The notes under the pieces: generated by a model | What the model saw: only the letters and a program-made list of their open reading frames with translations | What the model was told of the DNA's origin: nothing | The model's database searches: none | Shown here: positions 22,639 through 36,167 of the stretch, piece by piece | Layout: every line of letters starts with the position of its first letter | How positions within the stretch are numbered: position 1 is the first letter of the stretch | From: Odobenus rosmarus divergens | Taxonomy: Eukaryota > Chordata > Mammalia > Carnivora > Odobenidae | NCBI RefSeq assembly: GCF_000321225.1 | Contig: NW_004452179.1 | Span: forward strand, 1 to 64,000 | Reading direction: 5' to 3' | DNA: 64,000 nt | Made by a program: the position numbers and the translations under genes

Positions 22639-25600
22639 CTCATGCTCTCAGATCCTGGCAGTGCCCTGGTGATCCCGGGCACAGAGCCTGCTTGCCGACA
22701 GTGGGTTGGGTGAGGAGCGTGCAAGTAGGGGCCCAGGCGAGCAGGAGGCTGAGGAGGTGCTGTGGGTGGAGGGGGCTGTGGGTTGTGCATGGGAACACGC
22801 CGTGGAGTGTGGTTGACGTGACGGGCTCAGGACGGGAACAATGAGCACAAACAGGACGTGAATGCCTTTCTTCAGGGATGTGACTGTGGAGAAATGGAGT
22901 TTTCTGTAATTTGTTCTTTCAACCTTGAATGGATGAGAATTGTGCTAAAGATGGGAGGGAATATGGTTTGGCGGGAAGAGATGGGCTCATCACCTAGCTG
23001 AGGACTGTCACCTGATTGTAACCTGTGAACACCTGTAAATGTTTGCCAACTCACCGCACCCTACTGAATCCGGAGTTACTCTCAGCTGAGTAATGTCCTT
23101 TGGGGGAAGGCCTGGTCTATGACACCTGCTGGACACGGTGACCGGTTACTGTACCTGAAGCCAGCCAGTGTTCCCTCGGGGGGCTGTGACCCTCCTGCCT
23201 AGGGCAGCTCTCCACACCACAGTGCACGGCCTGCAGAAGCCACTGTGGGAGGCAGGGGGGCAGTGGGAGAAGTGGCAGGGCCCACCCCTTTGGTCTTTGT
23301 CTTCCCGACAATCAGGTTGGGGATTTCGCCCGAAAGAAGTATTAGAATCTGTGCAGCATTTTCACAGGAGGATTGTCTCTACAAATGAAGACATTTTTCC
23401 CGTTCCTTCTGGACAGAGAGCCATGGGGTACTCGACGAAGCCGCATGGGCCCCAGCCTCCAGCCTTGGTGCTCCTTCTGCCCTTGGTAATTACGTTTGAC
23501 ACAAGGTCATTTATCAACAGGGCGAGCTGTTTGGAGAGCTTGTGGTGCTCCAAACAGAGTGAGCTAACAGCTCATTCCCACTAAAAACACAGCACAAAGT
23601 GGGCTCTGGGCCAAAGGCCAGATTGCACTGTTGGGGTTAATTTAAAGAGCAGTAATTAGTAACAATTAAGGGGACACACTCTGCCAGATCCTCTGCTGCA
23701 GAGCTGTACCTTTCCTTGAAGCAGGGATTGATTTTGGTTGTGTGGAAGGAACGCATGACCTTTGTCATTTAAAGGATGGGTCCGTCTCATGGAGAAAGTA
23801 AGCTGGCTGGCAGGAGATGGGTTTTACCCGCTTATGCAAAAAAGAGAAGAGAGAAGCTATTTGCCTGAGAACTGGTCCTGTGTATGTTCCTTGGAACAGA
23901 AAGAGAATTTTAATGATGTTTGAATATGTGTAAGAAATGAACTCTGGGCTGTCAGCCACACATCCCGTTTCATTACAACGGTAGAGGACACAGAGTACAC
24001 AGTGCCGAGGCTGAGTTCCACGCTGCCTTTAACACACAGTGCGTTTCCTCCCGTGGGAATTCAGTGGCAGCCCCTTCTTTTTTGTCTTTGCTGCCCAGAT
24101 CCTAATTTTGTCTTCTCTCTGAGCCGAGTATTTGACTTTCAGCTAAATATTCATGGATGTTTGAACTCTTCTATCTTTGCTACATTATCGCTTGCTCTCT
24201 ACTTGAACACCCGCACTGAGGGAGCAAACCTTGTGAGGAGGCCTAATCAATCGGCCTCAATTGTTAGAAAACTCTCCTCAAATTTTATTCAAAATTTCCT
24301 TCCCGCTGCTTCCCCAACTGAGGTCCCAGCTCTGTTCTTTGAAGCCAGTTCAAATAAGATTACTCTTCACAGGACAGCTTTTCCAGTTTTTGTAGATAGT
24401 GGTCAGGCGTCTTCGCCCCCAAAGCAACATCATCTTCTCCCGGTGCCAGATCCCCAGACCGTTCCTTTCCTGCCATTTCTCAAATGGTCCAGGACCAGGA
24501 CCCTTCACTGTTCTTAGCCCCCCAGAGGTGGGACCCCGACCCATCTTGCCTGTTAGATCAACTGTGCCTGATCGGTGTTGCCTTTTGAGTGAGGCCCCTC
24601 ATTCATACACGTCTTTCCCAAGTGCAGCTGACTCTTGAGTTGTCCTTCCTGCCCGGGAACCTGTCCCAGGGATGGTGACCCTCCCATGCTGTCATTGTGC
24701 CTCCAGTGCTGACCACGAGCTCTCCTGAGCTCACACACTGATCGCAACAACCGTGTGAGAATGCAGTTAGTGATGGTTTTATGTTGAAAAACGGTTCTTA
24801 GCTTTCATTGGCCCCGAGGAACATGTCCAAATCCCTTGAGAGAGCTCACCAAGGCCACTGCAAACTCCTGGCCGCATGCCTCCCCAGCTTCAGTCCCCCA
24901 GCCCTCCACCCCACGAGGTCCACACCCCACTGCTCTCCGTGGCCCAAGTGTGCGGCTCAGAGCCTCTGGGCTCTTGACACCGGCAGCCCCTTCCTCCAGG
25001 CATGTCTCCCTCCCGCCCTCCTTGTGCGTGGGACTTCTGCACCTCCCACTCCTAATCTGCACAGCCAGACCTCCACAGATGTGCTTTGACAAGATTTCCT
25101 CTTCTTTTAATTTAATTACGAGCTGAGTGCCCACTTTACCACCCAGCTGTAAGCATGGGGAGAGCGGGGACCACAGCCTCTTCCCCTTCTCAGTCAGTGG
25201 GGCGCAGAAGCTCCACATGCATTCTGCTTGGGGCCTCAGGATCGGGATCGGAAGGTTGTTCTGAGCTGTCCTTCTGCTAAGTAATTAGGAGCCTCTCATG
25301 TCTAAGGAGGCTCCTTGGACCTCCCACATTTGTATAGACGTTTTTTGCTCTTGGGTGTTCACGTAGCATCATGTCTCTTTCACAAAGCCCAGCTGTTGTT
25401 GAAACGTGGTTTCACCTCTACAATTTCAACTTAGGAATTGCTCAGTTGATCATGTTTGGAAGGCTTACCTCTATTGCGCCTTCTAAAGCAATATCTGTAA
25501 AAATTCTGAAAGCAGGAGGAAATGTTGGACTAAAATTATCACATTTCCTAACAATGTCTATTTTGACTGGGACTCTGCTGCATAATTTCATGTCAAGCAG

Positions 25601-25916
25601 AATAAAAGTAATCTTTTTTTTCCTGATGTTGCTTTATAGTTAGATTGTAGGAGATCTTCATAAAATACACCAGCCATGCGTCTTTGATTCAATATTCATG
25701 TATTCTCCCACACACCCAATTTCAAGGCCATGTTTAAGGGGAATAAAAAAAAGGTCCCATAAGGAATGACAGCTTATGTGGCTTACTTTAAAAAAAGAGG
25801 CTCTGATAAACTCTTAGCTCTTTCAAATTCCCAACTTTTATCCCTAAATCCACTAAAACCCAAATACCTACATTAGTCTCTAAACATTCATTGCTCAGCT
25901 TTATGGATAAGATTAT
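22639..25916. other. No gene or repeat recognised
   Basis: Longest frames are 24,002-24,517 (+, 171 codons) and 24,805-25,218 (-, 137 codons). Other frames overlap both, and neither shows a domain, signal peptide or family resemblance. The section 24.6-25.2 kb is GC-rich. I cannot exclude an untranslated exon or a diverged pseudogene. Confidence 0.4.
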
Positions 25917-26164
25917 ACTAGCACTTTTTTTATTTTTTTATTTTATTTTTTATTTTTTTAAAGATTTTATTTATTTATTTGAGAGAGAGAGAATGAGAGA
26001 CAGAGAGCATGAGAGGGAGGAGGGTCAGAGGGAGAAGCAGACTCCCCACTGAGCATGGAGCCGGATGTGGAACTCGATCCCGGGACTCCAGGATCATGAC
26101 CTGAGCCGAAGGCAGTGGCTTAACCAACTGAGCCACCCAGGCACCCACTAGCACTTTTTTTATT
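25917..26164 (-). mobile_element. Can-SINE, antisense, 18-bp perfect TSD
   Basis: The TSD actagcactttttttatt-type run lies at 25,917-25,934 and 26,147-26,164 (18 of 18 bases alike). The SINE between them (25,935-26,146) starts with T-rich tail complement and aagattttatttatttattt. It then has the GA-rich body and ends in the tRNA-like head: ccaggatcatgacctgagcc, box A complement ccaactgagcca. The intact TSD and modest divergence imply a fairly young insertion into the 3' edge of an antisense L1. Confidence 0.97.
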
Positions 26165-26800
26165 GTGGGAAAAAATACATGACATTTACTTTACTATTTT
26201 AACCATTTTCGAGTATGTAGTTGAGAAGGGTTAAGTGTACGTATGCGGTTACACGATAGATATCTGGCCCTGAAGCACTGAAACTCCAGACCCTCCCCCT
26301 ACTCATTCCCCTTCCAAACTCCACCAGCCCCTGGAGCCCACTGTTCTATGCTCTGTGTCCACGAATCTGACCACTCCAGCTACCTCCCAGAAGTGGAATC
26401 ACACCGTGTTTGACCCTTTTTGTCTGGCTTATTTCACTTGGCCATGTCCTCAGGGTTCATCCATGTTGTAGCATGGGACAACATGTCCCTCTTTTTTAAA
26501 GGATGCATAATATTCTATTCTATGTGTCTATCACATAATCTTCATTCTTCATCTGGCAGTGTGCAAGTGAGCTGCCCATTTCTCGGCTATCATGAATTGT
26601 TCTGCCATAAACATGGTCGTGCAAATACCTCTTGGTGATCTTGCGTTGAAGTCTTATAGATAAATACTAAGGAATGAAATTACTGGATCATATGGTAATT
26701 CTGTTTTTAGTTTTTTTTTTGTTTGTTTTTTTAAGAACCTCTGAACTCTTTTACATAATGATTGCACCTTTTGCAATCCCACTAAGTTCTGCTAGCACGT
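26155..26800 (-). mobile_element. Old L1M 3' UTR, antisense
   Basis: The order caccagcccctggagcccac at about 26,322, cccagaagtggaatcacacc at about 26,386, ttcacttggccatgtcctca at about 26,433 and tactggatcatatggtaatt at about 26,681 is the antisense L1 3' UTR into ORF2. The SINE at 25,935 sits at its 3' end. Confidence 0.85.
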
Positions 26801-27479
26801 TTTTGACAAGTGATGTAAATTGTCACACATTTTCTCACTGCACAAGCTAATTATTGATTGGAATAATAAATATTTCTGGTGGATCAATTTACAAGGGCAG
26901 AAGACTTTTGTCATTTGCATATATTGGACATGCAGCAATGTTCCAGGAAAAGGTTGTTTGATCTCAGAAATGTAGCTGTTTCCTTCTGAGAGTAAATTAA
27001 ATTCTGGAAGCCACATATAAGAGCAAATTAGAATGGACTGAAATTCTCAGTTACTCCTGATAAGTGTAGGGTAGGCAGAGCCTTGTGTAGTTTGCTATGA
27101 AGATTCGTGAAATACCGCCTAGAGATGATGTTTACAGAAGGCCCACGTAAATATACACATATGTATCTGGGCAGGAGAAACACATGCATGTCTTAATAAA
27201 GCCAAGCCAGGAGCATGGGCGAGCCAACATTAATTAGTAGAATGCAGGGTGGGGACAGGGGACATGGGGCAGGCAGTTTCTGATGAGTAGTTACAAACTG
27301 ATGTGTGTAAGAGTGTGCTCTGTGGTGAGACATCTGGGGTATCATGGGATTGGGGTCGAGGTGGGACTGGGGGTCTTGGGCAGCCAGCATTGGCTATTAA
27401 AGGACAGGTGAATGGTCACCAGAAGGACAGTGTGTGATGTCAGGGAGAGATTTTCCCTGTTTGCAGTTTTGTTCAGAGC
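26801..27479. other. No gene or repeat recognised
   Basis: Mixed sequence with short open frames only. Confidence 0.45.
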
Positions 27480-27860
27480 TTGTTGACCAACAAAAGACAA
27501 AACTGCAAGCTGCAAAATAAGATACGTGCATTTATTTGGGGTCTTGGGGATTGAAATCCTGGAGACACAACACTGGCTGAAATTGCGAGTGTTCTGGAAA
27601 GACAAAGGAGGTTAGAGGTTTTAAAGAGGAAGGAGGGAATTTACTTAAGTTGTTTGAAATGAAATGGGATTGGTGCTGGTACAGTTTACAGTTACTCTAA
27701 TCTATATGTGATTGGGCGTGAGGGCCAGTGTTAGGTGCAAAGTCCATTTGTGTCCATTTTAACGTATAACAGATGGCTTGGCTTTTAGCTGAGTTTAGCA
27801 AAAATTCTGAGAATTTGAGACAGGAGTTGTGCCTAAGCCTCACTTCCTCGATGTTTTCCT
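27480..27860 (-). mobile_element. LTR-like relic, antisense
   Basis: On the complement the block ends with an AATAAA-containing stretch (plus strand gtgcatttatttggggtctt at about 27,526) and a U5-like end near 27,480. Upstream of it is a U3-like region. I recognise the phrase order from mammalian ERVL/gypsy-derived LTR relics but cannot name the family. Confidence 0.4.
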
Positions 27861-30049
27861 GGTTGCATTTAAAATAATCCTGTTAGCGATGCTTATTCCA
27901 TTTTATTCCTTCATTTATCAAGCTGGACATAAGTGTTGAAATTTTACGTGAAGCATTATTAAATAGTTTTACCTGTGAATTATGCCACATTCAAACAATC
28001 TGAAGAGGAAACTAAAATATTTAACTTAAACTCTTAAAGCATAGCCCAGATAGTAAAAGAAACAGGAGAGAGAATTTTGGCAAGCTTCTTGATTGTAAAT
28101 CATAATAGGTTTAAAAAAGGTTTGTTTTCCTTTTTCCCAAAGCATAGTATTTGGGCTACACAATTTTTTTTTTATTTGTGAATGTCTGGCTATCTGTGTC
28201 AACAAGAAAGGTACCTGAGAGACTGTTTTAGCAGGTGGATATCAATAAGTTTTTATTTATCAGTGGATTCATTTAATTCCTAGATATGACAGTTCTTATA
28301 TATTTTTATAAGCCGATTTCTGTCTTATCATAAATTCTAAGTCAATACTTCTCATACCCAAAAGAACATTTAAAACTTATCTCCATAAATCATCCTGATA
28401 TGACTACAACTTTATCAGAGTGAAGTAGGAGGCATGCGTTCCATATTTATCCAGCTGAAAGGCTGATTTCCGTAGTGTTTGAGTAAGTGCCTGCTGAAAG
28501 AATGGTCTTCAAAAGTGGGTGAGTTCAATCCATTTAGAGTTTTGTCTGCTGTGTCTGAAGTTGGATTTATTTAGGCATTAATTTTTTTTCAGAGGTTAAA
28601 TAAACTCACTAAGTGAGCATTAATTTATTTTTGAAAATATCACCATTATCATCCTCAATTAATGCTTTACTCATCCCAAAGGGGACCCACAGGAGATACC
28701 ATCAACTATGATGTGACTCAGCTCTTACCGCAGAGTCCAGCAGGTCAGCGCCATTGTGGTTCAGCTTAAGGCGAATTAAGCTTTCACTTCTTTTTCCTTC
28801 CAAGAAACGTCACCCATGACTGCACAAAAAGAACAGGAAGAGGCATGTGGAGAGGGAAGGGGCATCCCGCAGCGTGTCATTCGTGCTAGTGACCTGGTCT
28901 TTCGGTCACTGTAGTTCCACGTTTTGCTGTTGTTTGTTTCATCTTTTGGATTTGACCCTATGGATATTTTGACCCGGATAAACCTTTGGATTCACAAAAC
29001 GTCTGCAAAACATTCCCCTGCCCTCTGCACACAGTATTACAGAAAGCCCCCTTTCAAACAGGTGAAAAACTAACCTGCCTCACTCAACACCTAAGATATG
29101 GCTCAGAATGAATAGGACTCCTTCCACCTCATGGAAATGTAAAGTTACATATGCAAAAAGACCTTTAAAAGAGTAGACCAAAAAATGGTTTTGTGAGTTC
29201 TACAAAGTTTGTCCAATTTATCATTTGGTATTTAAAGATTTAAATTAAAAACAGGTAACGAATTCCTGATTGGGTCAATCAGCAAACATTAATTGAGTAG
29301 AGATTGCCCTCTTAGCCCTATATCATATATTTGTGGTATAAATTGAAAAAACGTACTCTCTTTAAGGCATTTAAATTGTATTTCCTGAATCTGGCCACCA
29401 TGCCAATTTAATTTTGACTGGCAATTCTTTGAAAATCAAAGATGGATACAATTTATTTTAACTGAGATGAAAACTCAGTCTGAAACCTTAAAATTCTAGA
29501 GGTAATTGAGGCTACGATTAATGAAGATTGTACCAATTGTAACATTTTCTCTGTAAGGAAATGATCCAACCCCAGAAGACATACTTTATTTCATTCAGTC
29601 TAAATGTGAGACCTATCACCACTTTATGCACCATTAAGAAAAGAAAAATGCTACTAGAAAAATTATGACCTGATGCTTCCTTACCACTCAAAATTGTAAT
29701 TTATACATTTTAAAGAGCTCTTTAAGGCATATTTAGATAATGATTTTAATCTATATAGCTCTTTGCATGGATAGGTATATGTATGCATATAATAACACAT
29801 TGATAAAGGTACAGATAAAACTTCAGAGAATCTGCCTTTTCTGAATCTTAACTCAGAGTCATTAATGTCCCTATGGTTACATACCATTGTTTTCTGCCAT
29901 CGAGAGTATGGAAAATGCAGCATTTTGTAAAAGGCTTCACTAGGGTCTCAGTATTCCATTCCAAAACCCTCACCCTGGCTCTGTACATTTCAACACTGGC
30001 ACTGTTCTGAAGTCTTAATTTTACAGAAGGTGTCAACAAAATATTTTCA
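27861..30049. other. No gene or repeat recognised; AT-rich
   Basis: AT-rich sequence with stops in all frames. No element, CpG cluster or open frame above 80 codons. A candidate for single-copy conserved non-coding DNA, which I cannot test here. Confidence 0.45.
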
Positions 30050-30479
30050 GATGGTAGCCTTTCCTCAAAGATCCTGTATTAGCATTCACAAAAAAACCCA
30101 GAATCAATGGGAAAGAGATTTATTACAGCAAGTGGCTCATGTGATTATGGAGGCTGGAAGTCCTGCCACTTGCCGGCCCAGGACAGGTGGTGGAGTAATT
30201 CTGTTCAGAGGTCCAAGACCAGGAGCTCCCTGTCAGAGGGCAGGGGAAGAAGACAGAGAACTGGCCCTTCGTCTGCCTTTTTCTTCTATCCAGGCCCTCA
30301 ACTGATTGGATGTTGCCCACCTGCCCTGGGGAGGGCGATCTTACTCTTCTTAGTCTTCTTAGTCTTCTGATTCACACGCTGATCTCTTCCAGAAAGAGCC
30401 TCACAGACACCCCCAGAAATACTGTGCTAACAGCTACTGGGGCTCCCTCAGCCCAGCCAGGGTGACACATAATTCACCC
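30050..30479 (-). mobile_element. LTR-like (MaLR/ERVL-type) relic, antisense
   Basis: The plus strand gives gagatttattacagcaagtg, ctcatgtgattatggaggct, tcaactgattggatgttgcc and agagcctcacagacaccccc in order. This is the complement of a common mammalian LTR with its AATAAA near 30,115-30,125. A tiny tcttcttag triplication sits near 30,345. Family name uncertain. Confidence 0.5.
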
Positions 30480-31139
30480 GTCAGTGGTCTTACATGCTGT
30501 GCTGCCTGAAGAAAGTTTGGTTTTGGGCTTCTCAGGGCTTGTCGGTGTCCAATCATGTCACTAGGAGGACAACACAGTCCTTTACTTGTGCTTGCCCTTA
30601 AATTTGCAGACACACACCCTCAAAATAAGCAAAACAAACCAGAATTTCATTTCAGGTGACTGGCCAGCCCCACCTCTTTCCTCAATATTGCATACATTCC
30701 CCTTGCCCTTGGAGGCCAAGCTCAGGGGTGTCAGTGTTCTTTCCTTTTTGCAAGGGGTAAATATCCTAGATCTCTATTTTAACCATAACAAAAAATTCAG
30801 TCTTTTGACAAGAGTTCTGATGGGTTCTCAATTTGGCTGAATTGTCAGCCCAGAAGCCCCTGAAGACACAACCTGTGTATCAAGCTTTATATCATGCTAG
30901 CAAATATCCAGCAAATAAAAGAAAAATGTAGCGACTTTATCATTTCCTGACTCTTCTTTTGCAACCAGAATTCAAGTATACAATTCAGAAAATTCTTACT
31001 TGAAATTATACCTTACATTGGTTTAAATTTTTAGAGATTTCAAAGCCCTTTCTCTTACATGGCCTATTTGATTTAAAGAAAAAAAGAAAAGGAACCCAAA
31101 ACCAAAAATACAGAAGAAAGAAAAACATACGAGGTGAGC
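30480..31139. other. No gene or repeat recognised
   Basis: Mixed sequence; an A-rich patch at 31,075-31,125 has no attached element. Confidence 0.45.
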
Positions 31140-31230
31140 AGAGAAGGCTTATCATGCCCACTTAACAGCTGGGGACACTGACGTGCAGAGGGGAAGGGAC
31201 AGGTCTACAGTCTTCTGCCACGAAGTGACA
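31140..31230 (+). mobile_element. MIR SINE core, sense
   Basis: The phrase cccacttaacagctggggac followed by actgacgtgcagaggggaag resembles the MIR 'cccattttacagatgaggaa' core. Confidence 0.5.
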
Positions 31231-34200
31231 GCTATTCAGGAAATAAGGGTGCTGACTCAAGCGTAGTGCCTCCCCCAGGCCAGGGCGTTCCCTCTCCTTG
31301 CAAAATGCTGTGCAGAGACAGGGGACTGTGGCCCTGGAGGAGGACAGGAACCTCTGAGCTGTCCCTCCAGTGCTGGTGGGCTTGCTCTTTGTCAGTCATT
31401 CTGCCCTCCCACCTACCCCCTAACTCCAAGTCAGCTGTACCGGGTGCCCTTTGTTATTATGAGGACTTAACTGGAAATTTCCTACCAAGCTCTGGAAAGT
31501 TTAATTAAACATGGTGAAGAAATCTCCAAAAATTAAGCCCTTCATTATGATTTTTTTGTTCTGGACTCATGAAATCATTTTTGTCCTGATTGCCCTTTCT
31601 CGGAATAAAACATCAGATGTCTTCTGCAAAGGTGAAATCTTGGAATCTGTTCCCATAGATATTAACACTCTCCCTGTCCCAGCTTGATTTCCATTCTCAG
31701 CCCATCCTCAGCCTCTCCAAGCAGACCTGGGGGCTGAGTTCCTGCACTTCCCATCCCGAGCGTGAATTTGCAAGGTTAAGTATTTGGTTGGGTTTTAAGA
31801 ATTATCGCTTGGGCTGCTGAGAGAAGTCAGGCCCGTTTTGTTATCAGGGCGGTAATAGAAGTTTGTGATCTGTAGATGGTTTAGCCAACCCGTGGGGGCA
31901 TTCTTCACACGGAGCTCCTGCATCTGGGCTTATGGGAGGGAGAAGCAAAGAAAATGCAGAGGACTCTTCAAGGAACTTAGGAAAATGGATTGCTTGAGCA
32001 GAGGCTGTAACTAAGCTGCTGCAGAAATGCTTTTTCCCTTTGCTGACCTGCTGCCTGATCCTCTCCTTCCAGAGAAGAGGGAAGAGTATAGGACAGTGGT
32101 CCTCCTGGACTCAGGGAAATGCCTGGTCTTGCCCCAGGTGGAGGCTGTCTGAGAGACAGGAAATGGCCATCTGACAACTCTGTGCACATGGGGTCTGCTG
32201 CTCCAGGGTGGTGGCCCACCTGGGGCTCCCTTCTCAGAAGCAGCCCAGAGAGTCAGGGCTCATGGCTGTGACAAAGAGGAAGGTAGACCAGGAAGCCGCA
32301 TGGAGTCCCTTCAGAAAGACATACCCCGTAGGTGACCGTCCCTCTCATCAGTATAGATGGGACTGTAAGACCAGCCTGGAGTGTTCCACGGCCTGCTTCC
32401 AAATCTTGTCATTTCCTAGTGGAATTCCCATTCTGCCTTGGCATTTAAACCTTTTATCTTTTTTATTTATATCTACATGGGGGATATTTTATGTCTGTTT
32501 GAAGGGTTTTTAATGTTAAAGTGCTTCCACACTCTAAATATTATAATTGTGAAATATTTTTCTTCTTTCATTTGCCAATATCTTACAGTTTTTCTAGTAC
32601 CTTGTGAATTCTTATGGTTTTAGTTTCTTATATGTTAATAACAAAGTTCCTAGCATAACATTTGTTTTGTTTTTTTCTCATGAGACTTCCTCATAATTCT
32701 GGTGTATTTTCACCTTTTACTTCTGGGTAATTCAACCAAAACACACTTATTTTATGATTTTTCTTATTTTGCTAATGATTAATACTATTATTAAGTGAAG
32801 ACTATGGGATACCTATATCACCTCACTCCCACTTTAATATCTTGCTGTGTCTCTAAGGAACACTAAGTGATTTCCAAAGCAGATCTGTCCTGCAGGTTGG
32901 AACCGTGCAATGTACACAGTATTTGCTGGAAATCACTCAGATGTTCATCCACCTGCTGAGAAAATGGTGTGAGCAGCTACTGTGTCTGCTAAGGACTTTG
33001 AAAAGAGAGATGAGGTTTTTACACAAATTGTCAAGATTTATTTAACATCATAGATGCCATTTTTTCTTAAATTTAAATCTTAATTCATTTTCTTAATTAC
33101 TGTTTTTTTTATTTACTGTTTTTTAATATGCAAGAAATGTCATAAGCTACACAAACAGATAAAGAATAATGATGTTTTGGGACAGAAGGAATGGTAGGCT
33201 GTAATTAGTGTCATCTCAGGATGACAGCCACAAAACGAAAATCAAAATGTACTGAAAAGAAAAGGCTGGAGCTGAGTCCTGTGTGCACACACACAGCAGT
33301 TACACAGCCCCTCTGTCACATGTCCCTTCTGTGTGACCCTGGAAGACCGGGATGCCTCCAGAAGAATGCAGCAAGAATGATAAGAAAGCTTGGAATTCTG
33401 CCAAATATGGACTTTTAAAAGGACTTTGATGTATTCAATACAGAAACGCAGTCAAAATAGTTTTCTTCAAACACCTAAAGATCTGTCGAGTGTGAGAACT
33501 AGATTTACATTTTGTGGTCACAGAGGATGTCAGAGAGCCACGGGCGGGAGTCACGGTGAGGTAGATGTTAGCATGATGCTCAGAAGGAACGTCCAGCAAG
33601 TCAACCCTCATTCCCTTGATGGCAAGTGTCCTGCTGTTCTCGGGTTCCTCTCCCATCTGCATGTCACTGGCAGGATGCTGGCATAACCTATCAGTGCTGC
33701 CCTGACTTTGCTGACGGTGCTCCTGCCCAGCTCTCTAAAGGTCCTCTGTGACAGTGGGGTCACAGATGGCTTCCTTCCAGGCAGTCAGAGCTCTCTCTGC
33801 TGCCGGACTTACCCAGTCCCCCGAAGCCCCGCAGAACTTGCTGCCCCTGGCTGGGCTACCAATTTGAGTCTCAACTCAACTCAGCTGCACTAGATGCCAT
33901 GTATGGGCATGACAAAGAATAGACTAGAGCCAACTCCATTTCTGATGCTCAAGTGCAGAGGAGGAGAGAGATGAAGATAATCAGGAGTCCTGCAAAACGG
34001 GGAAGTGAGTGCCCCAAAGGGGACAGAAACAATGAGATAGGTTTTCAGAGGAGAAATGAGAAGTCTGCCTGGAGGGACAGAGAAGGCTCCCTGGATGGTA
34101 CAGAACCTAAGGGACATAATGGACAAGCAGGAGTTTTGTAGCAAAAGAAGCAGATTTGAATCAGAGGCACAGGCTGAGTTCTGTGTGTCTATATCTGGAA

Positions 34201-35246
34201 GTCTGAGAACCTCTGCCCTGAGGCTTTATGCTAATTGGTGACTCATTTGTTATCAAATATATTCTGGGTTCTTCTAAGTGCCACCCATTGCTGTACCTGC
34301 TGGCGGGTTAGTGCACTGCACCTGCTGTATCCCCCAGGACTTTTGTGCTATCCTAAAATAAATCGTGTCTATCACGTGCAAACTATCAGAAGATAAAAAT
34401 ATACTTTCCAAGATTAGTCATCCTGAACGTTCTATGCCCGCATGTTAAGAACATGTAGATGTTAATTTATGCACTAAAAAAATTGGCATGATTATAAACT
34501 CATTTTTTGTATTACATGAATAAATGATAGATGAGCCATCATTTTTAAAAAGGATACTTTGAGTAAAATCTCCCCACTACATTTTCCACTATAAAATAAC
34601 TTAATTTAACCTTGGGGGTTTTCATTTATCATGTCCCTTCTGTTCCTTTTGAAATTCAACAGCCTGGATCAGTAAACCTCGAGCAAACTAAGCAAGCGTA
34701 ACAAAATACCATTATTCATTTTTCTAAAAGCATCCTTTATTTAGATAACCAAAAGAAGAGAGATACTGTTTCTAGACTTCGGCCATTCTTCTATGTGTAG
34801 ATCTAGATGTAGAGAGAGATCGTAGATAAGTAAATAGATCTACTTATAGACCCACTTATGGTGCGACCACCTTGGGTAGGAAGGGATCTGGGGTGGGCTG
34901 TGGAGAGAGAAGGAGAGAAAGGGAGGGAGATCAGTGAGGGAGAATGGACATTCTACTCTCTAGTTGCCTGAATTGCTTAACCCTTGAGAAGATTAAAGTC
35001 CTCATCTCTCAATGAGAAATAACAAAGAACAGACCAATCATGCATTGTAATTTAATATGATACATCATCGTCCCCAAAGAATGATGTTTGTCTTATTCTG
35101 TTTGTCTCTAGTCTGGGAAGGTTAGTTTACCTTAGCTTCATGGTCTCCAAGTTAGCGGGAGTGGTTCAATTACAGAATGTAATACCTTTCCTGGGAACGA
35201 GAATTGGAGTGGGAGGGGTTAGCAGCTAGAACTAAGTATGCATCGC
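31231..35246. other. No gene seen; about 4 kb largely without recognised repeats
   Basis: Longest frame is 101 codons (32,208-32,513, +), no domain. AT-rich at 32.4-33.2 and 34.3-35.0 kb. The section 33.9-34.2 kb is purine-rich and may be a very old repeat. Together with 35.3-36.1 kb this is one of the longest stretches in the window without a clear interspersed element. Confidence 0.45.
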
Positions 35247-35280
35247 AGGGTTAGGGTTAGGGTTAGGGTTAGGGTTAGGG
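35247..35280 (+). repeat. Interstitial telomeric repeat, (TTAGGG)5 plus AGGG
   Basis: Five perfect consecutive TTAGGG units occupy 35,251-35,280, preceded by a partial aggg and followed directly by non-telomeric ggagag. The G-rich strand is the plus strand. Flanks show no other telomere or subtelomere signature, so this is a short internal tract. Confidence 0.97.
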
Positions 35281-36167
35281 GGAGAGATGAGGGAGGAGCC
35301 ATACCAGCAAGAGTGCCCTGTGTTCCAAGAAAGAACTTCTACGACTAGACTCTATTGTTGGCATTTATCTGAGCCACACATAGGGAGCAACTGGACATTT
35401 TAAATGCTGCCATGCAAGTAGTTTGCAGGGCTCGTGTTGTATATGTATTTCTGAGAATTAAGCTAAATATGAAAAGTCCAGGTAGACTACTTCTCATCCG
35501 TGTTGGTTTCCTATTAAAACGATATTGAAATCATGCTGTGTCGCACTCTCAAGCTGCTAAGGCACTCCTGATGATCAGCCCCTGAAAAGCTTGAAGTAGC
35601 CAGAAGTACTTGAAAAGGAGTAGAAATTTCTTGCTAACGGGACTTTTAACACAAATTCTCTCCCTTTGCCTGTCTCCTGTATATAATCCTGGTATTTAGT
35701 ACTGAAGCCCTAACAGAGCTTCTGTCCTTAATTTTTCCACATTGTGACCACTTTGTAAGTGTAAATATAAATGTATGTAATATGTAAATATAATGTAAAT
35801 ATAAATGTAAATATAAGACATCTAACTTTGTCTCTAAGTATTTGTCTTAAATTGTCACCATTGCCATAAAAAAGAAAAATACCTGGATGCAAAATTGGCA
35901 AATGTGTTTCTTGCTTTTCAGAAAACAGATTAGTGACCATTTCTTGGAAACTTGAAATAAAATGAGGTTATTCAAATACAACTAAAAGTAAACTTCAGTT
36001 TTGCGCAACAGTGGATTCCAAGATTGAGAGGAAGAGTCGGGCATTGAGCATGCATGACTTTTCACATCTAGGTCTTTTTCACATTTCATTTTGACAGTAA
36101 CTAATGCTGGAAACACAGCTTTCCCATAGTTGGCAGCAGAATTAGAGTATCCACAGTTTTTTTTTTC
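35281..36167. other. No gene seen; includes an AT-rich imperfect repeat
   Basis: At 35,757-35,818, imperfect iterations of aatgtaaatat occur. The rest is unassigned. Confidence 0.5.

Noticed and set aside
22188..22790. 200-codon minus-strand open frame rich in Cys, Val, His and Met
   Set aside because: It is the translation of the CA-rich array. Similar long frames occur on the other strand and in the array at 11.4-12.0 kb; low complexity, no domain.
24002..24517. 171-codon plus-strand frame
   Set aside because: No recognisable motif, overlapped by other frames, no splice-site or promoter support seen. Retained only as unassigned DNA.
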